A DNA stretch of 14,119 nucleotides from BJ22 sp031405895 (GCA_031405895.1 JANOFL010000113.1:1-14119), one strand, 5' to 3'. Positions 1 through 6,995 are shown, counted from the stretch's first letter. A program made the numbers and translations. Notes: generated by a model not told the origin, from the sequence alone.

Positions 1-1
1 G

Positions 2-1405
2 ATCGTCGTCGAGCACTTCCGACAACACATCGCACCGCTCCTGAACGGCCAAGCCAAAGCGATGGTCGTCGTGGGCAGCCGTGTTGAGGCAGTCCGTTGG
101 CAGTTGGCAATCAACAAATACATCCAGTCCCGCAACTACGCGATCCGGACCCTGGTCGCGTTCTCTGGCGAAGTGAAGGACGCCGAGTCGGGGCCGGACG
201 GGTTTACCGAGCACAGCACGACACTGAATCCAACCCTGCGCGGGAGCGACATCCGCGAAGCCTTCAAGGGCGACGAGTACCAAATCCTGCTGGTCGCCAA
301 CAAATTCCAGACCGGCTTCGATCAGCCGCTGCTCTGTGGGATGTACGTTGACAAGCGACTGGCCGGCATCCAGGCCGTGCAGACGCTGTCGCGGCTGAAT
401 CGCAGCTACGAGAACAAAGGAGTCAAAAAGGAAACGACATTCGTTCTCGACTTTGTGAACGATCCGGCCGAAGTGCTGGAGGCGTTCAAGGCGTACTACA
501 CGACTGCCGCACTCTCGGACGTAACGGACCCGAATCTGGTTTTCGACCTCAAGGCCAAACTTGATGCCGCTGGCCACTACGACGACTCTGAGGTCAACCG
601 TGTTGTCGAGGCCGAGCTGAAGCCAGGCGCGAAACAAGGCGACCTGGTTGCGGCAGTGGGTCCGGTGGTCAGCCGGTTGCACCAAAAATACAAAGCGGCT
701 CAGGACGCACTGCAAGCGGCCACCGCGACGAAGAACAAGGATCAGGCCGATGCGGCAAAGAAGGCGATTGAGGCACTGCTGCTGTTCCAGACCAACATGG
801 GGACGTTCCTGCGGCTCTACACATTCCTTTCGCAGATTTTCGACTACGGCAATACGGGCGTGGAGAAGCTGTCGATCTTCCTGCGACACGTCATGCGGCT
901 GCTGGACTTCGGCCGGGAGCGTGAGGGGATCGACTTGTCGAAAGTGGTCCTGACCCACCACAGCCTGAAGTCGAAGGGACGGCAAGCGATGCTGTTGGGT
1001 GGTGACGACGCCCCGGCGCTCGACCCGATGGCCGAAACAGGCACTGGTGAAATCCGTGAGAAACAGCGGGCCTGGCTCACCGAGATCATTCGGAAGCTGA
1101 ATGACCTGTTTGATGGCGAGTTGTCGGATCAGGACAAACTGGTCTACGTCAACGAAGTCCTGAAGGGCAAACTGTTGGAGTCCACAACCCTGACCAAACA
1201 GGCCGGCAGCAACACCAAGGAACAGTTCAGCAACTCACCAGACCTGGATCGAGAGCTGGACAACGCGATCATCGAGGCCCTCGACGCTCACACGCTCATG
1301 AGCACTCAGGCCCTGAACTCTCCGGTCGTCCGACAAGGCCTGAAGGACATCTTGCTAAACCACTCCAGTCTCTGGGAAGCTCTCAAAGCTCGGTCCGTTT
1401 CCTAG
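2..1405 (+). CDS. hsdR: Type I restriction enzyme subunit R (HsdR), C-terminal part, 5' end outside the window
   Basis: The frame is open to the left edge, so the first Met (62) is internal and 467 residues of a longer protein are seen; whole HsdR proteins are usually around 1000 residues. HsdR is the ATP-driven DNA translocase and nuclease of type I restriction systems, acting in the cytoplasm with HsdM and HsdS. Visible here is the second RecA-like helicase lobe: a VVVGSR strand (about residues 22-27), NKFQTGFDQP (motif V-like, 100-109) and QTLSRLNR (motif VI with its arginine finger, 127-134). A charged, probably coiled-coil stretch (KYKAAQDALQ onward) and a helical C-terminal domain follow. 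The nuclease and first helicase lobe must lie to the left, and hsdM/hsdS are not in the window. It ends with TAG and has no clear terminator. It is probably cargo of the island ending at tRNA-Val; this is inference. Confidence 0.88.
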   Translation: MVVEHFRQHIAPLLNGQAKAMVVVGSRVEAVRWQLAINKYIQSRNYAIRTLVAFSGEVKDAESGPDGFTEHSTTLNPTLRGSDIREAFKGDEYQILLVANKFQTGFDQPLLCGMYVDKRLAGIQAVQTLSRLNRSYENKGVKKETTFVLDFVNDPAEVLEAFKAYYTTAALSDVTDPNLVFDLKAKLDAAGHYDDSEVNRVVEAELKPGAKQGDLVAAVGPVVSRLHQKYKAAQDALQAATATKNKDQADAAKKAIEALLLFQTNMGTFLRLYTFLSQIFDYGNTGVEKLSIFLRHVMRLLDFGREREGIDLSKVVLTHHSLKSKGRQAMLLGGDDAPALDPMAETGTGEIREKQRAWLTEIIRKLNDLFDGELSDQDKLVYVNEVLKGKLLESTTLTKQAGSNTKEQFSNSPDLDRELDNAIIEALDAHTLMSTQALNSPVVRQGLKDILLNHSSLWEALKARSVS

Positions 1406-1752
1406 CCGTCGTGGGGCCGGCTTAAGGCACAAGCCATTGCGAATCCCGCACTTGCGCTCCTCGACCGGGCAACGAACCGACCAAAATCTACCGCCCCGAT
1501 TTTCTGGCGCTACCAACAACCAGGTTTTTGACCGACCTATCGGGCAGTCCCACGGTTCAGATCGTGGCCAGTCATTCGCGCGAACCACACCGCCGAAACA
1601 GCGAACGAAATGTTTGATTCTCGGATCATCGAAGCAGGCCTTGCGCGACTTGCAACGTTCTCGCTGGCGCGCCCCAGAAACTTTGTCGTATTTGGCGCGC
1701 GGAAAAAAGCCGTTTTATTGCGGCCGCGGCTGGTGGCCAGAAAAGAGAGCGG
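1406..1752. other. Gene-free stretch between hsdR and the integrative module
   Basis: I see no convincing gene here. ORFs on both strands lack ribosome binding sites and have low-complexity, arginine-rich translations. A short inverted repeat GGCTT/AAGCC lies just after hsdR (1419-1435) but has no T-tract. The octamer TGGCGCGC occurs twice as a direct repeat 28 bp apart (1665-1672 and 1693-1700), the first copy inside the palindrome GGCGCGCC. A replication origin or a recombination scar are both possible; nothing decides. Confidence 0.5.
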
Positions 1753-1758
1753 TATAAT
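1753..1758 (+). promoter_or_regulatory. Possible -10 hexamer (TATAAT) of a promoter
   Basis: A perfect TATAAT lies in a GC-rich setting. The sequence 17 bp upstream (CTGGTG) is a poor -35 match. Transcription would begin around 1765, heading into the hairpin at 1781-1811 and the terminator at 1874-1914. No coding start follows closely, which fits an RNA gene or leader rather than an mRNA for hsdR or the module. Confidence 0.4.
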
Positions 1759-1764
1759 CCGCGC

Positions 1765-1914
1765 CATGTGAAAAGAACCAGGCCACCCGCAGTTTGCACC
1801 TGCGGGTGGCCCGAGGATTCGGTTAGAACCCCCTTGGTGTTCGGTGTTCTTGGCCGCGACGGCGTACTGTTCGCACGAAATACGGCCCATTTGGGGCCGC
1901 CTTTCGTGTTTTTT
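1765..1914 (+). ncRNA. Candidate small structured RNA or attenuated leader, about 150 nt
   Basis: Predicted from a TATAAT at 1753-1758, a long hairpin and a strong intrinsic terminator. The hairpin has a perfect 12-bp stem (1781-1792 with 1800-1811) and a 7-nt loop TTTGCAC. AAGAAC (1773-1778) can pair with GTTCTT (1846-1851), closing a larger domain. A tandem 7-bp repeat GGTGTTC-GGTGTTC lies at 1836-1849. I do not recognise a known RNA family; it does not fold like 6S, tmRNA or RNase P. Its position about 80 nt before the first module gene suggests a regulatory leader or a trans-acting RNA controlling the primase operon. An origin of replication with hairpin and repeats is an alternative. Confidence 0.45.
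1874..1914 (+). terminator. Rho-independent terminator upstream of the primase operon
   Basis: Outer stem CACGAAA/TTTCGTG (1874-1880 with 1902-1908), a TA/CC internal loop, inner stem CGGCCC/GGGCCG (1883-1888 with 1894-1899), loop ATTTG, then six T (1909-1914). This is a strong, directional intrinsic terminator on the + strand. The gene in front of it would be the candidate RNA, because hsdR ends 470 bases earlier. Confidence 0.8.
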
Positions 1915-1927
1915 CAGTATCTCGGTT

Positions 1928-1933
1928 TATAGT
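1928..1933 (+). promoter_or_regulatory. Possible second -10 hexamer (TATAGT) for the operon
   Basis: TATAGT matches the -10 consensus in 5 of 6 positions and lies just after the terminator, so a transcript could start near 1940 and carry the RBS hairpin at 1965-1989 in a leader of about 55 nt. No convincing -35 box is seen at the right distance. If real, this promoter would remove the need for read-through of the terminator. Confidence 0.3.
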
Positions 1934-1964
1934 GTCGCGGTCGAACAATGTCAACTCGCCGAAT

Positions 1965-1989
1965 CCTCCCAAGTCATTTTTTTGGGAGG
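1965..1989 (+). promoter_or_regulatory. Hairpin masking the Shine-Dalgarno sequence of the first module gene
   Basis: A perfect 8-bp inverted repeat: CCTCCCAA (1965-1972) pairs with TTGGGAGG (1982-1989) across a 9-nt T-rich loop. The right arm is the ribosome binding site GGGAGG of the gene starting at ATG 1995 (spacer TGTTG), and the left arm imitates the CCTCC of the 16S rRNA 3' end. In the folded state the site would be closed, so translation of this gene is likely controlled by opening this stem. Confidence 0.65.
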
Positions 1990-1994
1990 TGTTG

Positions 1995-2222
1995 ATGACT
2001 CGCGCTGAATTCTTGCGGGCCTGTTCCCGCTCGCTTGGCCGGCCGGTGCCGGCTCACACGGCGTTGTACGCGATCCGGACTGGTCGCGTTCCTATCCCCA
2101 AGCGCCGGCCCGACGGTTGGCTTGAATACCGACCAGCGCACGTCAAATCGCTGGTCGCGTACTGTCGGCAGCGTTCCGGCCGTTCTCGCGTTTCGAGGTC
2201 CAGACCAGTTCGCCCCAAGTAG
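1995..2222 (+). CDS. Small basic protein, possible excisionase or DNA-binding accessory factor
   Basis: 75 residues, rich in arginine with a basic tail (RSGRSRVSRSRPVRPK), which suits nucleic-acid binding. The middle (ALYAIRTGRVPIPKRRPDG, then WLEYRPAHVKSLVAYC) resembles the wing and second helix of small MerR/Xis-like proteins, but I cannot assign a family with confidence. I chose ATG 1995 because GGGAGG sits 5 nt before it; an upstream in-frame GTG (1932) lies inside the -10-like sequence and would give an unlikely asparagine/proline-rich extension. The binding site is held in a perfect hairpin. It is the first gene of the replication module, 71 bp before the HTH gene. A directionality or copy-control role is inferred from position and size only. 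Confidence 0.6.
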   Translation: MTRAEFLRACSRSLGRPVPAHTALYAIRTGRVPIPKRRPDGWLEYRPAHVKSLVAYCRQRSGRSRVSRSRPVRPK

Positions 2223-2237
2223 GCGACTGCGTCAATC

Positions 2238-2262
2238 CCCGTGCTTCACGTAGATGCACGGG
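2238..2262 (+). promoter_or_regulatory. Intercistronic hairpin
   Basis: CCCGTGC (2238-2244) pairs perfectly with GCACGGG (2256-2262) around an 11-nt loop, in the 71-bp gap between the two small genes. No T-run follows, so it is not a terminator; the SD of the next gene (GGAGGG, 2281-2286) stays free. It could protect mRNA, mark processing, or be a protein-binding site. Confidence 0.45.
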
Positions 2263-2293
2263 AACTCGAAATCGAAAACAGGAGGGAATCGCT

Positions 2294-2584
2294 ATGCGCG
2301 CATATGACGCGGCCGCTGGCCGCAAGGGACTTCCCATGTCCCCTCTGGAGATGGACGAGTTCGTCAAGCTTCTGGCTGACGGAGTCGCCGACCGACTCGC
2401 CGAAATGCCGCTGCTCGTAAACAAGGACAAGCTCGCGCAGCTTTTTGCTGTCAGTGTCGCCACCATTGGCCGGTTGAAGGCCGCGGGGAAGTTGCCGACT
2501 GTCAGGGTGGGCCGTCGCGTTCTGTTTGACCCGGCGGCCTGCATCGCTGCGCTCTCTTCCAACAACGAGGAGGGCGCATCATGA
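2294..2584 (+). CDS. Helix-turn-helix (excisionase/MerR-like, HTH_17 type) DNA-binding protein
   Basis: 96 residues. Residues about 41-88 read LVNKDKLAQLFAVSVATIGR, then LKAAGKLPTVRVGRRVLFDP and AACIAALS, the pattern of the short winged HTH found in excisionases and small regulators of integrative elements: first helix, recognition helix SVATIGRLKAAG, wing PTVRVGRRVLF. The N-terminal 40 residues form a predicted amphipathic helix. Start ATG 2294 is preceded by GGAGGG (2281-2286, 7-nt spacing); an internal ATG at 2336 lacks one. The stop overlaps the primase start by four bases (ATGA at 2581), indicating translational coupling. Likely role: excisionase or operon regulator; excision partner of the integrase is inference from context. 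Confidence 0.82.
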   Translation: MRAYDAAAGRKGLPMSPLEMDEFVKLLADGVADRLAEMPLLVNKDKLAQLFAVSVATIGRLKAAGKLPTVRVGRRVLFDPAACIAALSSNNEEGAS

Positions 2585-3642
2585 GCCAGAACAACTTTCG
2601 GCGGAGGCAGTCGCACAAGTGGCTTCCCTCGTCCGCCGAGCTGCTGGCGCGATCGCGGGGGCAATGGATGGCAATACTCTCGGCCGCTGGGATGCCCGTC
2701 CAGTTTCTAATCCGCAGGCGCGGATGTCCATGCCCCCGATGCGGCGGGCGAGATCGGTTTGACCTCCTGCCAGATTTTCCTGAACGCGGTGCTGTCCACT
2801 GCCGGCATTGTTTCACGCGCGGCCATGACCCTTTCCCAGGAGACGGGATCGCCACTTTGCGTTGGTGGATGGGGTGTGATTCGTTCACTGCGCGGACATG
2901 GCTGGCACAGTGGTTGGGACTCGGGGACTCCGGCTCAGTCGTCAGCGCGCAGAAGCGCGTAGAGCGACGAATCACCTTGTCGCAATCAGGGAAAACCCCG
3001 AGGCCCATTTGGACTACCCTTGCCGACCGTTACTGGACGTGGCTAACTGGCCGCCCCGATTGGTTGACGAGAATTGCCCAGACACTTTCTGTCTCGACAG
3101 AGTCCTTGAATCGACTGAGAGTGGGTTGGAATGAAGATCGATGCGCGACCACTTGGCCGATGCGTGATTCCGCAGGAGCGGTCACGGGCATTCAACTTCG
3201 GCGGCCGGCAACGGATCGCAAGACAAACCTTGAAGGAGGCGAATCCGGCCTTTTCTTCGATCTGGAAATTCTGGCGTCAAATTCGTTTCAACGGATTTAC
3301 GTCGCGGAAGGAGCGTCCGACACGGCCGCGCTTTTGAGTGTGGGACTTTGCGCCGTGGGTACGCCAAGCGCCGGCACAAAGAGGGACGTGTTGGCCGCTT
3401 TATGTCGCCGATTAGCTCCGCACGAGGTGGTCATCGTCGCGGACGACGATGACCGTGGGCGGACTGGAGCCAAACGCTTGGCACAAGCGCTACTGCCCGT
3501 GGTCCCCAGCGTTCGGATCATGTTCGCTGGTGGCTTCAAGGACGCGCGAAAGTGGATCGCCGCTGGCGCATGCCGCTACGCCGTCGAAGCAGTTGCGGAC
3601 GCCGCGCCTGAACTGGCACTCTCCATTGGGAGAGCCAAGTAA
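2581..3642 (+). CDS. DNA primase-like protein: zinc ribbon plus TOPRIM domain
   Basis: 353 residues. A CHC2-like zinc ribbon at about 48-80 has ligands C51, C54, C74 and C77 (CPRCGGRDRF ... VHCRHC). A TOPRIM domain spans about 238-330, with the acidic residue in VAEG (E243) and the aspartate cluster VIVADDDDRG (D288-D291) as metal-binding residues. The layout matches compact DnaG/T7-type primases of phages and integrative elements, which lay RNA primers on single-stranded DNA. The region between (about 100-235) is unassigned but in the place of the N-lobe. GAGGAGGG (2567-2574) gives a strong ribosome site 6 nt before ATG. It overlaps the HTH gene (ATGA) and the DUF3987 gene (TAATG), so the three are one coupled operon. 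Primase-helicase pairing suggests autonomous replication of the element after excision. Confidence 0.88.
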   Translation: MSQNNFRRRQSHKWLPSSAELLARSRGQWMAILSAAGMPVQFLIRRRGCPCPRCGGRDRFDLLPDFPERGAVHCRHCFTRGHDPFPGDGIATLRWWMGCDSFTARTWLAQWLGLGDSGSVVSAQKRVERRITLSQSGKTPRPIWTTLADRYWTWLTGRPDWLTRIAQTLSVSTESLNRLRVGWNEDRCATTWPMRDSAGAVTGIQLRRPATDRKTNLEGGESGLFFDLEILASNSFQRIYVAEGASDTAALLSVGLCAVGTPSAGTKRDVLAALCRRLAPHEVVIVADDDDRGRTGAKRLAQALLPVVPSVRIMFAGGFKDARKWIAAGACRYAVEAVADAAPELALSIGRAK

Positions 3643-5396
3643 TGCTCAAGCACGAAATCGACTCGGAAGTTTTGATTTCTGCAACCGCAGGGCCAAATGG
3701 CCTGGCGCACATCCGGGTCGAACTCGCCGGCAAGCTGATCGTACACGACTTGGTGGAGCTTCGATCCGCGGTTGACCGCAAACGCTGCTGCAACGTAATC
3801 CAGAAGGCCATTCCGGCGCTCTCTGAAGATGAGATTGAGGCTCAATTGCTGGAGATCGATCCAAGCAGCCTTCCGGAACTGGGATGTGGCGACGCTGAGT
3901 CGTGGGCAGAGCCGATTCCAGTTGAACGACAGCGACTGCCCGAGTTTCCCCTTGATTCACTCCCAGCACCTTTGCGGGAGTGGGTCGGTTCCGTTTCGTA
4001 CTCGACGCAAACGCCGGTTGCGTTGCCTGCGCTACTTGGGATTGCTGCGTGTTCCGGCATGGTCGCAAGACGGATTGAAATTGAGACGGGACGAAATGGG
4101 TACTGTGAGCCGGTCAATCTGTATGTGGCAACTCTGATGGAACCCGGCACCCGAAAATCCGACGTTTTTCGTTTGACCTTCGCACCGCTGGATCAACTTG
4201 AAAAGGAGAGCGTAGAAGCGGCCAAGCCAGAGTTCTTCACGGCTATGGCTGAACGGAGAATGCTGGAGGCCGCGAGCAAGATCGCTGAAAAGAAAGCGTC
4301 TTCTGGAAATGCAGCCGCCCGAAAGCGAGCGCTGAAGTTGGCAGAAGAACTGGGACGATCTCCGCTTCCGACGCTGCCAAGGTTGTGGATGGATGATACC
4401 GGGGCCGAAGCGGTCGAGAACGAATTGGCACGTCAGGGAGGACGATTGATCGTTCGTGGTGTTGAGGGAGGGCTGTTTGAGGTCCTGGCAGGCCGTTACA
4501 CGAACGGCGCGGGCAACTTTGACGTTTTCCAAAAAGGACACGCTTGCGATGACCTGCGAGTGGATCGAATTTCCCGTTCGGTGTCGGTTGACCGGTGCTG
4601 CTTGACCGTGGCGTATGCGATTCAACCCGAAGTGGTTCGTGGAATGGCAGCGAACAAAGCGTTTCGGGGCAAGGGCCTGATTGGTCGGTTTCTATTCGGG
4701 ATGCCAGACAGTCCTCTTGGGAATCGTCTTATCGAAACCGATCCGGTTCCAAACTCAGTCGCGGCCGATTATCGCCTGCTTACTCGTCGTCTGTGGGCAT
4801 TGGGCAACGCGGTTGGCGAAAAGCCTCAAGTTCTCAGAATTGCCGACGAAGCGCTCTTGGAATGGCAGAGCTGGAAAGCTGAGGTGGAGACAATGCTGGG
4901 GGACGGCGGCCTGCTTCAGGGGATTAGGGACTGGGGCGGCAAACTCGTGGGGTTATCTGCGAGACTTGCAGCGGTTTTTCATCTCATCGCCACCGATCAC
5001 CCCAAGGCTTGGGAAGTACCGGTAGGTCCTCCTGCGATCCGGAGTGCCATTGAAGTTGCCCGATGGTCGATCCCACACGCCCAAGCGGCCATTGGGCTGT
5101 TGGCCGGAGAAACACGGCTCAATCGTGACCTCAGTTTTCTTTTTCAATGGCTGCGTCGTCGCCGTCTTCCAGATTTCAGCCGAAGGGATTTCCATCAGGC
5201 CGCACGAGCGCAGTTCGACGGCGAACCGGAACGACTCCGCGATGCGCTCTCGGAAATGATCGAATGCGGATGGATTAGACGCATCGCTCCCAGCGAACGA
5301 AGTGTAGGCCGGCCAAGTGAGCGATACGCAGTCCATCCGTCGCTGTGGTCCGATGCAAGCAAAGGCAGACCTCCCGGCACCGCCCCACAGGACTGA
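3642..5396 (+). CDS. DUF3987-family protein, probable replicative helicase/ATPase of the element
   Basis: 584 residues. Recognised by LPAPLREWVGS near 108, the degenerate P-loop in VATLMEPGTRKSDVF (P-loop at 166-174, arginine where a glycine is usual), and the block VEGGLFEVLAGR ... FDVFQKGH ... LRVDRI ... FRGKGLIGRFLF (about 274-352), typical of DUF3987 as I know it. A winged-helix-like C terminus (about 495-570, ending GRPSERYAVHP) may bind DNA. DUF3987 proteins commonly sit beside zinc-ribbon/TOPRIM primases in integrative elements and are thought to be helicase-like ATPases; the biochemical function is not settled. The start shares one base with the primase stop (TAATG), so coupling is likely. 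Residues 190-240 are charged and helical, perhaps an insertion with coiled-coil character. Confidence 0.85.
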   Translation: MLKHEIDSEVLISATAGPNGLAHIRVELAGKLIVHDLVELRSAVDRKRCCNVIQKAIPALSEDEIEAQLLEIDPSSLPELGCGDAESWAEPIPVERQRLPEFPLDSLPAPLREWVGSVSYSTQTPVALPALLGIAACSGMVARRIEIETGRNGYCEPVNLYVATLMEPGTRKSDVFRLTFAPLDQLEKESVEAAKPEFFTAMAERRMLEAASKIAEKKASSGNAAARKRALKLAEELGRSPLPTLPRLWMDDTGAEAVENELARQGGRLIVRGVEGGLFEVLAGRYTNGAGNFDVFQKGHACDDLRVDRISRSVSVDRCCLTVAYAIQPEVVRGMAANKAFRGKGLIGRFLFGMPDSPLGNRLIETDPVPNSVAADYRLLTRRLWALGNAVGEKPQVLRIADEALLEWQSWKAEVETMLGDGGLLQGIRDWGGKLVGLSARLAAVFHLIATDHPKAWEVPVGPPAIRSAIEVARWSIPHAQAAIGLLAGETRLNRDLSFLFQWLRRRRLPDFSRRDFHQAARAQFDGEPERLRDALSEMIECGWIRRIAPSERSVGRPSERYAVHPSLWSDASKGRPPGTAPQD

Positions 5397-5500
5397 ACCG
5401 TAAAGGCGGAAATTCTGAGTATTTTGAGAGGCGTTTCAAGGCGTGGAACATGATTTGCAAAGGGCTGAGCAAGGATGGTCAGAAGAGGCAGGTGGCCTGA

Positions 5501-5516
5501 ACCACAGATTTGTGGT
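5501..5516. promoter_or_regulatory. Short inverted repeat before the integrase gene
   Basis: ACCACA-GATT-TGTGGT, a perfect 6-bp stem with a 4-nt loop, in the 207-bp gap between the DUF3987 gene and the integrase. T5 begins 6 nt after the stem (5523-5527), so it could be a weak terminator for the primase operon or a binding site controlling integrase expression. Confidence 0.35.
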
Positions 5517-5551
5517 GGACACTTTTTGAACTGAGACTGAACCTCCGACTG

Positions 5552-5561
5552 CCAAATTTGG
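5552..5561. promoter_or_regulatory. 10-bp palindrome CCAAATTTGG, operator-like, upstream of the integrase
   Basis: A perfect palindrome 42 bp before the integrase ATG, in an AT-richer patch. The position would suit an operator for a dimeric regulator such as the element's HTH protein. This is inference from symmetry and position only. Confidence 0.3.
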
Positions 5562-5603
5562 TAGCTGTGGCGACAACAGGAACAAACAGCGGGATATTCG
5601 ACG

Positions 5604-6995
5604 ATGGCAAGCGTGTCCAGAGAGCCGGGCCGACACAGCTGGAAGCTGAGTTGGCGACAAGGGAAAAAGTCTCGGGCAATCCGGATTGGGAAAATGTCGA
5701 AAAAGGCGGCCGACGGGTTTCTCGCCCGTTTTGAGGAGCTGCTTGGAGTGTGGCGTGGTGGGGGAGTCATTTCTCAAGACCTCCAGGCTTGGATCGACAA
5801 GCGTCCAGAGGAAATCCGGGAGCGGCTTGCCGATGCTGGGTTGATCGAACCGCGGGTGTCGGTGACCTTGGAGGAGCTAACTGAAGCGTTTACCGCCAGC
5901 CGAGCCAACGTTGCCCCAGCGACTGCGATCAGAGACCGTCAGGTCTGTGACCGCCTCATCGAGTTCTTTGGCCCTGCGCGGCGAGTTGAGTCGATCACGG
6001 TGCGGGACGCGGAGGGGTGGCGAAGCAGGCTGGCATCATTCGGCAACCTGCGGGAAAAAGACCGCAACGACTTGGCCGAAAACACAGTCCGCCGCCGTTG
6101 CGGCACGGCACGCCAGATTTTTGCCGCGGCAATTCGCTGGAAGTGGCTTCGCGAGAACCCTTTTGAGGGGATGCCTGCAACTGTCCGGGCAAACCTGGAA
6201 CGGCGCGTATTCGTTTCCTGGCCTGACGTGGTACAGGTGATCGGTCAATCTGCCTGCCCACAATTTCGGGCAATCCTCGCGTTTGTACGTCTCACGGGCT
6301 GCCGAATGCCCAGTGAACTACAAGGGTTGAGGTGGGCGGACATCGACTTCGTGGCCCGGCGGATCGTGATTCGATCACCGAAAACGGCTCACCACGGCGG
6401 AGAACATGCGTTGCGGTCGTGCCCGCTATTCCCAGAATTGCGGCCTTACCTCGAAGCTTGGCGGGACGTAGCTGGTCCCGGCCTTGAGCTACCGCTGTCG
6501 TCGCCTGTGTTCCCGTTGGTCCGCGACGCCGGCGTCAATCTGCGAACCACGTTCGACCGCCTGATCGCGCGGGCAGGTCTGACAGCTTGGCCAAAACTTT
6601 TCACCAACCTGCGGTCGAGTCGCGAGGCTGAACTGCTGGCCGAGTTTCCGGCCGCAGACGTTTGCCTTTGGTTGGGCCACTCGCTGGCTACAGCTGCCCG
6701 CTTTTACTCTCAGCCGCTACCAGAGGTTGCCCACAGAGCAACGACTGTCTTCACTGTTGGGAGCGGGGAACGTGGTGGGGAACACGCGGGGCAGAAAGTG
6801 GGGAACGTCGGGAACCCCGCAGGAGTCCTCAGTGACAAGGTGGACGATGCCGAAGTGTCGGTCCACAAAGAACTTGTGACGATTCCTGATGCCTCCTGCG
6901 GTACTCCTGCTATCCGAGAGAAAGATCAAAAATGGACGGTACTTGACTCGAACAAGCGACCTCCACGATGTCAACGTGGCGCTCTAACCAACTGA
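5604..6995 (+). CDS. Tyrosine recombinase/integrase; C-terminal codons overlap the tRNA-Val attachment site
   Basis: 463 residues. N-terminal arm-binding-like domain (about 1-50, MASVSREPGR ... RAIRIGK), core-binding SAM-like domain (about 87-190) and catalytic domain (about 200-372). Catalytic residues visible: R234 (TGCRMPSEL), K260 (SPKTAHH), R337 in box II (TNLRSSREAEL), H359 (LGHS) and nucleophile Y368 (FYSQP). The first box II histidine is replaced by T334. ATG 5604 fits the usual beginning of this subfamily, though the ribosome site is weak. Residues 374-443 after the tyrosine look unstructured, and residues 444-463 are simply antisense tRNA-Val (RPPRCQRGALTN). It should insert and excise the island at the tRNA-Val gene, helped by one of the small DNA-binding proteins upstream. 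Confidence 0.92.
   Translation: MASVSREPGRHSWKLSWRQGKKSRAIRIGKMSKKAADGFLARFEELLGVWRGGGVISQDLQAWIDKRPEEIRERLADAGLIEPRVSVTLEELTEAFTASRANVAPATAIRDRQVCDRLIEFFGPARRVESITVRDAEGWRSRLASFGNLREKDRNDLAENTVRRRCGTARQIFAAAIRWKWLRENPFEGMPATVRANLERRVFVSWPDVVQVIGQSACPQFRAILAFVRLTGCRMPSELQGLRWADIDFVARRIVIRSPKTAHHGGEHALRSCPLFPELRPYLEAWRDVAGPGLELPLSSPVFPLVRDAGVNLRTTFDRLIARAGLTAWPKLFTNLRSSREAELLAEFPAADVCLWLGHSLATAARFYSQPLPEVAHRATTVFTVGSGERGGEHAGQKVGNVGNPAGVLSDKVDDAEVSVHKELVTIPDASCGTPAIREKDQKWTVLDSNKRPPRCQRGALTN

Noticed and set aside
62..64. ATG 62 as the start of a separate gene
   Set aside because: The frame is open to the window edge and the residues before it continue the helicase lobe, so it is an internal methionine.
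1419..1435. Terminator after hsdR
   Set aside because: The stem is 5 bp and no T-run follows.
1437..1757. A 106-codon + strand frame after hsdR
   Set aside because: No ribosome binding site, arginine-rich random-looking translation, and it ends in the possible promoter of the candidate RNA.
1537..1890. A 117-codon minus-strand frame over the RNA and terminator
   Set aside because: It starts inside a strong + strand terminator stem, has no ribosome site and no recognisable motif.
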